Positions 8,164 through 18,733 of a stretch of DNA of 34,907 bases are shown here, one piece after another. Positions within the stretch are counted from its first letter, which is position 1. Each line of letters starts with the position of its first letter. The notes beneath the pieces are model-generated. The model did no database searches. It was not told the DNA's origin and saw only the letters and a program-made list of their open reading frames with translations. Both the position numbers and the translations under genes were made by a program. This DNA comes from Martensiomyces pterosporus. Its lineage: Eukaryota; Kickxellomycota; Kickxellomycetes; Kickxellales; Kickxellaceae. The stretch lies in assembly GCA_025201845.1 (NCBI GenBank), contig MU604076.1:1-34907 (forward strand). Reading direction: 5' to 3'.

Positions 8164-11100
8164 ATGCCTCCTATCTCCATCGTGCCTGCTGGCTTCGAGA
8201 GCCGCCGTGCTGCTACTGAGTACATCGAGAGTGAAATAAAGAAGCGCATCATGTTCCTCGATGGTAAGTTGGCTGGTGATGCTGTGTTTGGCTTGCTGCG
8301 TTGGTGCTCGCATCTCTCTGAGACTTGCTGCTTCTGCTAGAAGCACCTGCTGCAATACGCATACTCACAAGCCCTCCCTTTCTGGCTTGCACGCCTGTAG
8401 GTGCCATGGGTACCCAGATTCAGGACCTGCGCCTGTCCGAGGAGGACTTCCGAGGCGACAGGTTCAAGAACCACCCTCAAGACCTCAAGGGAAACAACGA
8501 CCTGCTCGTCTTCACGCAGTCCAAAGCCATCTATGGTATCCACCGCAACTACCTCCTTGCAGGTGCCGACTTTATCGAGACCAACACGTTCTCTGGCACC
8601 ACAATCGCCCAGGCCGACTACGCCATGGAGCATGTCGTCTATGAGCTTAACAAGGTCGCCGCCGAGATTGCCAGAGAGGCCTGTGCCGACATGCTGAAGG
8701 AGACGCCAGACAGACCCCGGTTTGTGTGCGGAGCCATCGGCCCCACCAACCGTACCTGCTCCATCTCGCCCTCTGTCGAAAACCCCAGCTACCGCAACGT
8801 CACCTTTGACCAGCTGGTTGAGGCCTACACGGAGCAAATCCGCGGCCTGCTGGATGGCGGCTCAGACATTCTTCTTGTTGAGACCATCTTTGACACGCTG
8901 AACGCCAAGGCAGCCCTGTTTGCGATCGACACCCTGTTCGAGGAGGACGTCTACGAGCGCGTCCCGGTGTTCATCTCTGGCACGATTGTTGACCAGTCAG
9001 GCCGCACGCTGTCTGGCCAGACTGGCGAGGCGTTTATTACCAGCGTCTCCCACGCCGAGCCTCTGGCCATTGGGCTGAACTGCGCCCTTGGCGCCAACCA
9101 GATGCGCCCGTTTGTCCAGTCCATCTCCAACTTCACCTCCTCGTATGTCATCTGCTATCCCAACGCAGGTCTCCCGAACACGTTTGGGGAGTACGACGAG
9201 TCTCCAGAGACCATGGCCGCTAACGTCAGCACCTTTGCGCGCGAGGGTCTTGTTAACATCATGGGTGGCTGCTGTGGCACCACTCCTGCCCACATCAAGG
9301 CAATTTACGAAGCATGCAAGGGCTTTAAGCCGCGCGTCCCTCCAGCAGACATTCGCAAGGAGAAGATGATTCTGAGTGGGCTGGAGCCGCTCATTTACGA
9401 CGAGGGCAGCAACTTTTTGAACATCGGCGAGAGGTGCAATGTTGCCGGATCCCGCAAGTTCGCCCGCCACATCATCAATGACGAGTATGAGGACGCGCTG
9501 GCCATTGCTCGTGCGCAAGTTGAAAACGGCGGCCAGGTCATCGACATCAACATGGACGAGGGCATGCTTGACGGTGCCGCTGCGATGACAAAGTTCCTCA
9601 ACCTCATCTCCACCGAGCCCGACGTCGCCAAGGTCCCGATCATGGTCGACTCGTCAAACTTTGCCGTTGTTGAGGCTGGCCTCAAGTGTGTTCAGGGCAA
9701 GTGTATCGTGAACAGCATCAGCCTGAAGGAAGGCGAGGATGACTTTCTGAAGAAGGCGCGCCTCATCAAGCGCTACGGGGCGGCGGTTGTCGTCATGGCA
9801 TTCGACGAGGAGGGCCAGGCCGTCGACCGCGAGCACAAGTTCCGAGTGTGCGAGCGCTCGTACCGCCTGCTGGTGGACAAGATCGGATTCAACCCCAACG
9901 ACATCATCTTTGATCCCAACATTCTCACGATCTGCACGGGCATGGAGGAGCACAACAACTACGGTGTTGAGTTCATCGAGGCGACCAACGACATCAAGAC
10001 CAAGCTTCCAGGCGCCAAGATTTCGGGCGGCGTGTCCAACCTCTCCTTCTCGTTCCGAGGCAAGGAGAATGTGCGCCAGGCGATGCACTCTGTATTCCTT
10101 TACCACGCGATCAAGGCTGGCATGGACATGGGCATTGTCAACCCCGGTTTTCTGACCATCTATGACGAGATCCCAAAGGACCTGCTCGAGATCTGCGAGA
10201 ATGCCCTGTGGAACCGCGATCCGGAGTCCACAGAAAAGCTGCTCGAGTACGCCCAGACACACGGCAAGGATGCTGTGGTGAAGGGCGACCAGGAGGAATG
10301 GCGCGCCTTGCCTGTGCGCGACCGCCTCAAGCATGCCTTGGTCAAGGGCATCACAAAGTACGTTGTTGAGGACACCGAGGAGGCCCGCATTGACAAGAAT
10401 AGCTACCCTCGCCCGCTCAACGTCATCGAGGGCCCTCTTATGGACGGAATGAGCGTTGTTGGCGACCTCTTTGGCGCGGGAAAGATGTTCCTGCCCCAGG
10501 TAATCAAGTCTGCCCGCGTTATGAAGAAGGCGGTAGCACACCTCATTCCCTTTATGGAGGAGGAGCGCCTGGCCAACCTGCAAGGCAAGGATGCAGGCAG
10601 CGAGGACGACATCTACAACGGCACTGTCGTCATCGCCACCGTGAAGGGCGACGTCCACGACATTGGCAAGAACATTGTCGGCGTTGTGCTTGGCTGCAAC
10701 AACTACAAGGTCATCGACCTGGGCGTCATGACGCCCTGCGAAAAGATCATTGAGGCCGCGATCAAGGAAAAGGCAGACGTCATCGGCCTCTCTGGTCTCA
10801 TCACCCCATCGCTGGATGAGATGATCCATGTGGCGAAGGAGCTGGAGCGTGCAGGGCTCAAGGTCCCGCTGCTCATTGGCGGTGCTACCACGTCCAAGAC
10901 GCACACTGCAGTGAAGATTGCGCCGCGTTACCAGGAGCCGGTCATCCACGTTCTCGATGCCTCGCGCACGGTTGTTGTTGTATCCAACCTGCTGGACAAG
11001 AACCTCCGTGATGACTTTGCTGCAGAGATTGACGAGGAGTACGAGGAGGTCAGAGACGACCACTACGACTCGCTGAAGGACCGCCGCTACCTCAGCCTAA

Positions 11101-12095
11101 GCGAGGCTCGCGCGCGCGCGCTTGCGATTGAGTGGAGCCTGCCAGAAAACCAGCCACCCAAGCCCAACCTTGTTGGCTCCAAGGTCTACGAGGACTACGA
11201 CCTCAGCAAGGTCCTTCCATTCATTGACTGGAATCCATTCTTCCAAGTGTGGCAGCTGCGCGGGAAGTACCCTAACCGCGGCTACCCAAAGCTCTTCAAC
11301 GACGCCACCGTGGGCGAGGAGGCACGCCGCCTCTTTGACGAAGCGCAGGTTATGCTCCGCGATCTCATCGTCAACCGCCGTATTCGCGCGTCGGCCATCG
11401 TAAGCATCTTCCCTGCCAACGCCGTTGGCGACGACATTGTTGTTTACACTGACGAGTCGCGCACTGAGGTTGCAGGCACCTACCATGGCCTTCGCCAGCA
11501 GGCAGAGAAGGACAAGGAGAGCACCGACCCCTACCTGTGCCTTTCGGACTTTATTGCGCCCGCGTCGACCGGAATCCCGGACTACATTGGCAGCATTGCT
11601 GCTTCGGCCGGCTTTGGCGTCGATGAGCTGGCAGCCAAGTACGAGGCTGAGCACGACGACTACTCGGCAATCATGGTCAAGGCTCTCGCTGACCGCCTCG
11701 CTGAGGCACTGACCGAAAAGCTCCACCAGGACATGCGCCGCGAGCTGTGGGGATTCGCACCCAGCGAGTCGCTCGACACCCAGGACCTGCTGAGCATCAA
11801 GTACCAGGGCATTCGTCCTGCTCCCGGATACCCCAGCCAGCCAGATCACTCTGAGAAGCACACGATGTGGAACCTTGGCAGGATCAATGAGACCACTGGC
11901 ATTGAGCTGACCGAGAGCCTCATGATGCACCCAGGTGCCTCTGTTTGCTCGCTGGTATTCGCTCACCCCAAGTCAGCCTATTTCGCGGTCGGCAAAATCA
12001 CCAAGGAGCAAGTCGACGAGTACTCTGCCCGCAAGAACATGAGCATCGACGATGTGGAGACCTGGCTGCGCCCAATTCTCTCGTACGATGTCTAG
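8164..12095 (+). CDS. MTR: Cobalamin-dependent methionine synthase (MetH/MTR), 2 exons
   Basis: Exon 1 (8164-8263) and exon 2 (8401-12095) join in phase 1 (GATG/GTAAGT ... CTGTAG/GT) to rebuild [11 protein letters not shown]. The product is 1264 residues; human MTR has 1265. All four modules are present. The homocysteine domain binds zinc through C261, C324 and C325 (GLNC, GGCCGTT). The pterin (methyltetrahydrofolate) domain starts near [11 protein letters not shown]. The B12 domain has the DVHDIGKN motif with the axial ligand H786. The C-terminal AdoMet reactivation domain carries RPAPGYP from residue 1172. It transfers a methyl group from 5-methyltetrahydrofolate via methylcobalamin to homocysteine in the cytosol. 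Codons are strongly C-biased, suggesting high expression. The 3' end converges on uL11m with 193 bp between. Confidence 0.98.
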
Positions 12096-12288
12096 CTCTT
12101 TTTCTTTTCTGAACTTTCGCATTTGCGCATACTCTAGCCTTCAGAGGCCCAGACGCCAACATGTACAATCGGAGCCAGAATGCACCTTTTCCAACTGGTG
12201 ATCTTGCTGCTCTGTGCTATATTCTGCTGTTATTCACTATGCTGGCCGCTGCTTCTAGAAGAATGTGTGCAGGCGTCTTGTCCAACGT

Positions 12289-12729
12289 CTATGCGACCAC
12301 CTTTATGCCGACGGACTTGGCTGTGGCAACAACGCTTCTGCAGATACTGCTTAGATCGATGTGGCTCATTGCGGGGTCCTTGGACTTGATCTGGCCGATA
12401 GCGTAAATGTGCTTCAGAGACACTGTGCCCACAACCTGCTTCCCAGGCTGTGCTGCGCCCTTTGCCACGCCAGCTGCCCGCTTCAGCAGCCATGATGTCG
12501 GCGGGGACTTGACGGCAAAAGTGAATGTGCGGTCAGGCTTGATTGTGATCGCAACAGGCGTGGGCGTTTCCAGGATCAGGTCCTTTGTGCGCTCGTTGAA
12601 CTGCTTGCAAAAGTCCATCGACTTTACGCCTCGCTGACCGAGCGCCGGACCCACAGGAGGAGAGGGCATTGCCTTGCCTGCAGGCACTATCAGCTTGAGG
12701 ATGCTCGTGGCACCACCCTTCTTTGACAT
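12289..12729 (-). CDS. MRPL11: Mitochondrial large-subunit ribosomal protein uL11m
   Basis: The 146-residue product is a bacterial/mitochondrial-type L11: [24 protein letters not shown] and [11 protein letters not shown] in the N-terminal domain, and [14 protein letters not shown] followed by a [19 protein letters not shown] stretch in the rRNA-binding C-terminal domain. It builds the GTPase-associated stalk base of the mitoribosome (yeast Mrpl19). It lacks the features of cytosolic RPL12. The start is ATG 12729 (MSKKGG), two residues before conserved sequence; the in-frame ATG at 12804 only adds non-conserved residues. No obvious cleavable presequence is seen, which is common for L11. Confidence 0.95.
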   Translation of the reverse strand: MSKKGGATSILKLIVPAGKAMPSPPVGPALGQRGVKSMDFCKQFNERTKDLILETPTPVAITIKPDRTFTFAVKSPPTSWLLKRAAGVAKGAAQPGKQVVGTVSLKHIYAIGQIKSKDPAMSHIDLSSICRSVVATAKSVGIKVVA

Positions 12730-13139
12730 CTCGCTGCTGTCGGTGTTGTCTGATTCGTGGCGTGTACTGAATCGAAAGGCCCCTCCCTCAATAAACCAGA
12801 ACAAATAATGCGAACTGTGCTCACCAGAAGCGGCTGCTTTGCTTGTAGAGAAGAAAGAGGAAATTTAAAATGCGAATTGGCTTGTCTGCTTTCACCGCAG
12901 ATAACGCTTGCAAACTTTTTGGCCAGCCTCCATTGGCCGTGCAGGTATGTGCGGTGGCACGTGATACTGCTCTTCGCTCCAAGGCGAGGCTGACATCAAC
13001 AGCAGCGCGCAGCCCAGCCCTTCTTTCCTGCGTTCCTCTGCGCCTGCTACTACAATTAACCACCACTCTCTGCTCCCCCCTCCACAACATACCCTTATAC
13101 CACCGTCCTGCCCAGCCACGCAGACGTTTCCAGCCGAGC
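12730..13139. promoter_or_regulatory. Divergent intergenic region, uL11m / VPS45
   Basis: This 410-bp stretch lies between outward-facing starts. The VPS45 frame stays open upstream to 12870 but encodes no recognisable sequence. The 100 bp before the VPS45 ATG are pyrimidine-rich. Confidence 0.45.
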
Positions 13140-14849
13140 ATGGATGCGGTCAAGGCAATCCAGTACTATACAAATCGCATTGTCACAGATGTCACCGGGA
13201 TGAAGGTGCTTCTTCTTGACAGGGAGACGACGCCGATAATTTCCATAGTGTCGACGCAGTCGTACCTGCTGTCCAAGGAAACGTACCTGGTGGACAAGAT
13301 AGAAAACACCGAGCGCGACAAGATGCGGCATTTAAAGTGCATTTGCTTTGTCAGACCTACGGAGGCGTCTATTCAGGCGCTGGTTGACGAGCTGCGAGCG
13401 CCCAAGTACGGCGACTACTACATCTACTTCTCAAACATCCTCAAAAAGAGCATGATTGAGGCCTTGGCGGAGAACGACGAGTATGAGGTCGTTCGCGAGG
13501 TCCAGGAGCTTTACGCGGACTTTTACGCCGCCACACCCAGCCTGTTTCACATTGGACTAGAGCCCTCAGTCCACCCGCTGTTTGCAGAGGCCCACAGCTG
13601 GAACCAGGGCGCACTGGCTAGAACGGTCCAGGGCCTGGGTGCACTGCTGCTCTCGCTGCGCAAGCGGCCCAACATCCGATACGAGCGCAACAGCACGATG
13701 GCCCAGAAACTCGGGCAGGAGCTGGAGTACCTTATGAACCACGAGTCCAGCCTCTTTGCCCAAAAGCCTGGCGACAGCCAAGCGCAGCTATTCATTCTGG
13801 ATCGCAAGAACGACCCGGTGACCCCGCTACTGACACAGTGGACGTACCACGCGCTGCTGCACGACCTGATCGGCGTCGCAAACGGCCGTGTGGACCTCTC
13901 GAATGTGCCAGGCATCCGCCCGGAACTCAAGGAGGTTATGATATCGCAGGACCAGGACACGTTCTTCAAGCAGTCGCAGTATCTCAATTTCGGCGACCTG
14001 GGTGCCTCAATCAAAGAGTACGTCGAGTCGTACCAGTCAAAGACGCAGTCGCACCACCAGATCGAGTCGATCTCTGACATGAAGCGGTTTGTTGAGGCCT
14101 ACCCAGAGTTCCGCAAGCTCTCTGGAAACGTCACAAAGCATGTGACGCTGGTTGGCGAGCTGTCGCGGATTGTTGCAGAGAGAAGCTTGCTGTCTGTCTC
14201 GGAGCTGGAGCAGAGCCTTGCCTGCAACGAGCAGCACAACAGCGACCTGAAGGCACTGCGTGCCTTGGTGGCTGACCCCAAGATTGCTGCTGAAAACAAG
14301 GTGCGCTGCGTGGCCCTTTATGCGCTGCGCTATGAGCGGCTGCAGAACAATGCAACGGACGAGCTTAAGCGCCTGCTCACCTCTAGCGGGGTTGATGCGG
14401 ATCAAGTGGGCATGGTTGACGTTGTCTTGCGGTATGGCGGCGCGCACGAGCGGCAAAGCGACATATTCCAAAACGAAAACCTCTTTTCGCGAGGAAGGAA
14501 CATGTTCAAGGGGCTGCAGGGAGTCGAGAACGTCTACACGCAGCACACGCCAGCGCTCGCAGAGATGCTGGACCAGATGATCCGCGGGAAGCAGGGGCTC
14601 CACTGGCAAGAGAGGCTTCCAAACCTTGATCCCAAGGCGCGGCCCCCTTTGCTTGGCAACGAGAACGGCATTCAGAACCAGGACATCGTTGTGTTTGTGG
14701 TTGGCGGCGTCACTCTTGAGGAGGAGGCGGCGGTGGCCAGGCTGAATGCCAAGTACGGAGCGCAGAACGTGCGGCTCTTGCTTGGAAGCACATCCATCCA
14801 CAATAGCGCATCGTTCTTAACCGACTTGTCCACAACATTCTTCCCGTGA
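13140..14849 (+). CDS. VPS45: Sec1/Munc18 protein Vps45
   Basis: This is a 569-residue single-exon Sec1/Munc18 protein; yeast Vps45 has 577. The N-terminus DAVKAIQYYTNRIV and MKVLLLDRETTPIIS, the segment with YDDYYIYFSNI-like YGDYYIYFSNILKKS, LFILDRKNDPVTPLLTQWTYHALLHDLIG and the C-terminal VFVVGGVTLEEEAAV are hallmark Vps45 segments. The protein clasps the endosomal syntaxin Tlg2 or Pep12 (syntaxin-16 type) and templates SNARE assembly for TGN-to-endosome and vacuolar transport. The start at 13140 (MDAVKAIQ) matches the conserved family start. It converges on DPB2 with only 112 bp between. Confidence 0.97.
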   Translation: MDAVKAIQYYTNRIVTDVTGMKVLLLDRETTPIISIVSTQSYLLSKETYLVDKIENTERDKMRHLKCICFVRPTEASIQALVDELRAPKYGDYYIYFSNILKKSMIEALAENDEYEVVREVQELYADFYAATPSLFHIGLEPSVHPLFAEAHSWNQGALARTVQGLGALLLSLRKRPNIRYERNSTMAQKLGQELEYLMNHESSLFAQKPGDSQAQLFILDRKNDPVTPLLTQWTYHALLHDLIGVANGRVDLSNVPGIRPELKEVMISQDQDTFFKQSQYLNFGDLGASIKEYVESYQSKTQSHHQIESISDMKRFVEAYPEFRKLSGNVTKHVTLVGELSRIVAERSLLSVSELEQSLACNEQHNSDLKALRALVADPKIAAENKVRCVALYALRYERLQNNATDELKRLLTSSGVDADQVGMVDVVLRYGGAHERQSDIFQNENLFSRGRNMFKGLQGVENVYTQHTPALAEMLDQMIRGKQGLHWQERLPNLDPKARPPLLGNENGIQNQDIVVFVVGGVTLEEEAAVARLNAKYGAQNVRLLLGSTSIHNSASFLTDLSTTFFP

Positions 14850-14926
14850 GCCACTACACGCTCTAGCCATGAGGTTTCCGTGCTTGCATGATGGCGCCAT
14901 TCCCTGCTTTGTTGGTGCAAAGTGCA

Positions 14927-14932
14927 AATAAA
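14927..14932 (+). terminator. AATAAA polyadenylation signal of VPS45
   Basis: A canonical AATAAA lies 78 nt after the VPS45 stop, within the 112-bp convergent gap, so VPS45 and DPB2 transcripts probably overlap at their 3' ends. Confidence 0.6.
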
Positions 14933-14961
14933 AGGAAAGCAGAGATGCCACCTTTTTGTTT

Positions 14962-16982
14962 TTATTTTTTGGGTATTTGGCTGTACTGCGATGTCCTCGA
15001 GACAGGATAGTACATAAAGAACGAGAACCCGCCTGCCGAGAAGGATCCCGGATTGATGCACTGGCACCCCTCGTAGTTGATAGAGTACGAGTCAAAACGG
15101 TCGGCAAGAATAAGCACATCTGGGATCGGATACAGGCGCATTGAGTGGTCGTAAGCCCAGTATATGGGCCGAATTCGCTGTGGCAATGGACACAGGTGCC
15201 CCTCATCGATAACAGTGCGAACAAGCTACATTGGCAGGGAAAACACAGACGCAGATCAGAGCGCAGCAAGTACTGAGAAGCATGCACGCCGCATGTTGGG
15301 CCTGGGTACACTGGTGCTTACGTGTTTGACGATTTCGGTTCCCTCGGCTGGAGGCAGAACGCTGTTGCGGCGGATGCGCTTGAGAAGGTCTTCACGGAAC
15401 ACCACAATCTCGTGCGTGCAGTACTTTATGCGACAAGGGTTGGTGGTAAAGGTCGCATTTGCCAAGCGGCTACCAAGTTTCTTTGTGAAAAACTCGGCAA
15501 TGGGAGGCTTTGGCAGAGCGCCTTGACCCCAGGGATCGTTGCTGCCTGGAACGAACACAAAGTGGCTGGTTCGAGCAATATCCTGGAACCCGCCAATGAG
15601 CTGACCAAGCGCCGACAGGTTATCTACACAAAGAAAGAGCTTTGCATGAATCGCGTTAGCAGTGTGCTTGTGAGTGCAGCGCTGTGTCTGTACATGCTTG
15701 GGTAGGCCAGGCGAGCAGGGAATCAAGCGCCTACCTCTGTACTGGGCTGTTTCGCCGGATCCCGGGACAAACGGCCGCGACGAAAAGTCGCCAATGAAGA
15801 TGAATGCAATGGGGGGAGTCGAATGTGAGAATCCCTCAAAGAGAGTGCGCAGAGCATCCATCGTCTCTTGCTTGTCCAGCCACACATCTGACAGAACAAC
15901 GATTCCGTTGTCATTGGCGACTTCCGAAGCCCGCAGCTGCGCTTCGGTGCGAAGCGATGGCCGGCCACCAAAGAAGTTGATGTTAGGAAACGCGGCCCTC
16001 GTCTTCTCCTTGCTCTCTGGGGGAGGCAGGCCGATTTCTTCAACCTTGAACACGTCATCGTCGACATAGCCATCCACAAGTACAAAGCAGCTCTCCGTAA
16101 ACAAGCCATTTGCTGGCGCACGGCTGCCCTTCATTGCGGAGAAATCAAGCTCTATTGAGCCAGCCTTGTCTTCGAGAAACAGCCTGCCCTCCTCGAGCTG
16201 TGACAGCATCCCAAATAGCAAAAAGTGGTCGCCCTGACGGCCCTGCAGAGAGTCAATGGTGCTAAGCTTGTAGAACCGATCCTTGTCCTCGTCGCTGAAC
16301 GTCACGGGCATAAAGTTTTCGTTTCTCAGCACTCTCTGCTTCAGCAGATCATACCGCTGTCTAAACAAGGCCGCCTTGGCCTCCGATGACGCTAGAATGT
16401 CCTCGCTTTTGTCTTCAAACGGCCTATAAGAGCAAATGAATCAAGCATCAGCAGCGACAGCAACGAGCGCCGCATCGCACCAGCTTTGTCTTCAGTGAAC
16501 AGCGTATGCTACGATAGCAAATCCAGCCGGCTGGGCCGCAGGCTGCACGGCTACCACAGTCAATGTAAAATACACGAAGGCGGTCTTGGTGGCAGCGATG
16601 TGTGGACTTACTTGACAAACTTTTTCTTTCCCGCATCAAACCACCACGCGGGCACGTCGAATGCGCTGATAACTGTAAACAGATCCGAGCCTGCACCAGG
16701 CTTGGCATGGTGCTCGGAGCTAGCAGACACGCCATCTGCACTACAGCCAGGCGCTCCGCCAGATGCAAGCGCAGCTACAAGCTCTTTCAGCGGATCCAGC
16801 TCAACAAGAGGCTTGCCTTCCTCTCTCTTGGTCCATGTGTCAGCCAGCACCTCCAGCCACTTTGCAGCCCCTTGGCTGTCCATTCCTCGCTGGTCGATGA
16901 CATCGTTCAGATACAGCAGGGCATCGGCTTTGAGGGACAGCGAAAACTTCCTGGTGAATACCTTGTAGATTAGGCTCTGCAT
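14962..16982 (-). CDS. DPB2: DNA polymerase epsilon subunit B (Dpb2/POLE2), 4 exons
   Basis: Exons 16982-16612, 16423-15735, 15623-15322 and 15225-14962 join with phases 2, 1 and 0 to code for 541 residues; human POLE2 has 527. The N-terminal helical domain begins MQSLIYKVFTRKFSLSL. The inactive calcineurin-like phosphoesterase and OB region includes VVLSDVWLDKQ, FIFIGDFSS, FVFVPGSNDPWG and the C-terminal HLCPLPQRIRPIYWAYDH, PDVLILADRFDSY and CINPGSF motifs. Dpb2 is the essential non-catalytic subunit that links Pol2 to the CMG helicase at origins. Donor sites are GTAAGT, GTAGGC and GTAAGC. Its start is divergent from the DNAJC17 gene (319 bp). Confidence 0.96.
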
Positions 16983-17301
16983 TGCCAAAAGTGAATTCGC
17001 ACTGGCTAGCGGCCAGCTAAGAATAAATACGCGGGTTTTACAATAAACAAAGCCAAAGGAGGCAAGTCTGTCAGCAGCAGGCTGCGTGCTGAGCAGCCGC
17101 TCTGCTGGGCACACTGCTTGCAAAGCGGTGTGGCGAAGGCAATCTGACCAATAGCATACGCCCGCCATTTCGCTTTGGCGTTTGTAATTTTGCGTGCAAA
17201 GCCGCCCTTCTTTCTTGTTCTGCAGCGCTCGCGTTTGCATACGTTCTCGCTCTTCGTTCTGCTGTCGTGATTCAACAAATTTGCGCACATACATATTCAT
17301 A
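16983..17301. promoter_or_regulatory. Divergent intergenic region, DPB2 / DNAJC17
   Basis: A 319-bp gap between outward-facing start codons serves both genes. No TATA box or MluI-type (ACGCGT) cell-cycle element was noticed. Confidence 0.45.
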
Positions 17302-18324
17302 ATGGCAGACAGGGATGTGGACCTTTACCAGCTGCTGGGGGTCTCCGTAGAGGCGGGCGAAAAGGAGCTGAACAAGGCGTACCGGTCAAAGGCATTGCAG
17401 TACCACCCTGACAAAAACCGCGACGACCCCCAAGCAGTGCAGATATTTCATGATGTCAAAGCAGCATACGACACGCTGACAGACCCCAAGCGGCGGGCCG
17501 AGTACAATGAGAAACGCAAGGCAGTGATTGCCAAGAGGCAGAGGCAGGGTGCGCTGAGCAGCCAGCGCAAGCGGATGAAATCGCAGCTGGAGAAAGGCGA
17601 GATGGCGGCGCGTCAAGCGCGCGATGCTGAACGAATGCGAGCGCAGAGCGTGCGTGAGGAGGCGGCGCGGTTCCGCGACGAGGCACAGCGTGAAGAATGG
17701 AGACGCGACAAGCGTATGCGAGATCAAATACACCGAATGCAGGAGGACGAGGCACAGGCGCACGCACAGGCACAAGCTGAAGCGGACCAAGCAGCTTCGG
17801 CACTGAACGAGGTGGATGAGCTTGACCGGACGATTCGGGTCAGGTGGGACAACAGCGAGTGCGCGCAGGACCGCGACTCTATAGCAAACGTGTTCTCAGC
17901 ATTCGGTGAGCTGGAGGAGGTTGTGCTTGCGCCCGTTTCAGAGCACGCGCGGCGAAGGCACAGCAGCACCAAATCGTCAGCACTGCTCGTTTTCAGATCC
18001 ATTTCTGCAGCACATGCGCTGATGAACGTTCAGCACAACAGCAAGCAGCTGAGCATGTTCTCGCGGTTTTGGGCGACGGACAAAGAGCCGCAGGCCGTGA
18101 GCAACATCACAGCGATAAATACGCAAAATGGTAGTACTGCTGGCAGCAGCAGTAATGGCATGCCGGGTGCACTGTCTGGCGCCAACGCTGCAGCTTCAGT
18201 GGCAATACCCGAGATATCTGAAATCGACATTCGCAAAATTCAGGGATACGGGATGCGCTTTGAAGACTTTGAGGCAACAACCCTGATGCGCATGCGGAGC
18301 CTTGCCAACACCACGCCAAATTGA
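17302..18324 (+). CDS. DNAJC17: J-domain and RRM protein, DNAJC17/Cwf23 type splicing factor
   Basis: This 340-residue protein starts with a J domain (residues about 7-72: YQLLGVSVEAGEKELNKAY, HPD at 35-37, FHDVKAAYDTLTDPKRRAEY). A long Arg/Glu/Ala-rich helical segment (about 75-165) follows. Next comes an RRM-like fold (about 172-260: TIRVRWDN, ANVFSAFGELEEVVL, SALLVFRSISAAHALM). The tail contains the family-like ending YGMRFEDFEATTLMRMR. The J + coiled-coil + RRM order is that of DNAJC17 and fission-yeast Cwf23, which associate with the Prp19/NineTeen spliceosome module and work with Hsp70. ATG 17302 (MADRDVDLYQLLG) places the J domain at the usual distance. Confidence 0.93.
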   Translation: MADRDVDLYQLLGVSVEAGEKELNKAYRSKALQYHPDKNRDDPQAVQIFHDVKAAYDTLTDPKRRAEYNEKRKAVIAKRQRQGALSSQRKRMKSQLEKGEMAARQARDAERMRAQSVREEAARFRDEAQREEWRRDKRMRDQIHRMQEDEAQAHAQAQAEADQAASALNEVDELDRTIRVRWDNSECAQDRDSIANVFSAFGELEEVVLAPVSEHARRRHSSTKSSALLVFRSISAAHALMNVQHNSKQLSMFSRFWATDKEPQAVSNITAINTQNGSTAGSSSNGMPGALSGANAAASVAIPEISEIDIRKIQGYGMRFEDFEATTLMRMRSLANTTPN

Positions 18325-18367
18325 GCGATGCTATGTAGAATGAAGTAAATAACAGTCAGCAGCAGTA

Positions 18368-18373
18368 AATAAA
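18368..18373 (+). terminator. AATAAA polyadenylation signal of the DNAJC17 gene
   Basis: AATAAA lies 44 nt after the stop and is followed by a T-run, a good match for a fungal 3'-end signal. Confidence 0.5.
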
Positions 18374-18685
18374 TGTTTTTTTTTGCCGTTTCTTGCTGTC
18401 AGCACCAAGGCTCTCTCCACAGCGACAACGCTTCGTGCAGTCTTGCGTAATTGCGCGCTGGAGGTGTCTTATTCTTGGAATCCCGGATTTGCTGGACATG
18501 AGGCTATCGCAGCAGGATCTTGCGAGTCCTCGATTTCGGCAGATAATGCGGCTGTTGATCGACACCTCTGCGCTGCAATCCAGGGTGCACTTGAACCACG
18601 CATCTGTTTGCAGGCGGTGTCTTGTTGCTGCATTGCACGTGCAAGCACATGAAAGCCGCCGGTGCAGCGTGCGGCAGGCGCGTCA

Positions 18686-18733
18686 GCTCAAGGCATGTGT
18701 ACTCCTCAAGGCATGTGTACTCCTCAAGGCACG
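18686..18733. repeat. 18-bp tandem repeat, about 2.7 copies
   Basis: The unit (c/g)ctcaaggcatgtgtact occurs at 18686-18703 and 18704-18721, with a partial third copy to about 18733. It is too short, without spacers, to be a CRISPR array. Confidence 0.85.

Noticed and set aside
9654..11063. 469-codon open frame antisense to methionine synthase
   Set aside because: Same cause: codon bias of the sense gene. The translated sequence is Leu/Val/Asp-rich without domains.
15560..15580. GGTTCGAGC sequence resembling a tRNA B box
   Set aside because: It lies inside DPB2 exon 3, with no A box or cloverleaf around it.
18686..18733. Possible CRISPR-like array
   Set aside because: Units are 18 bp, directly abutting, with no spacers, and the genome is eukaryotic.
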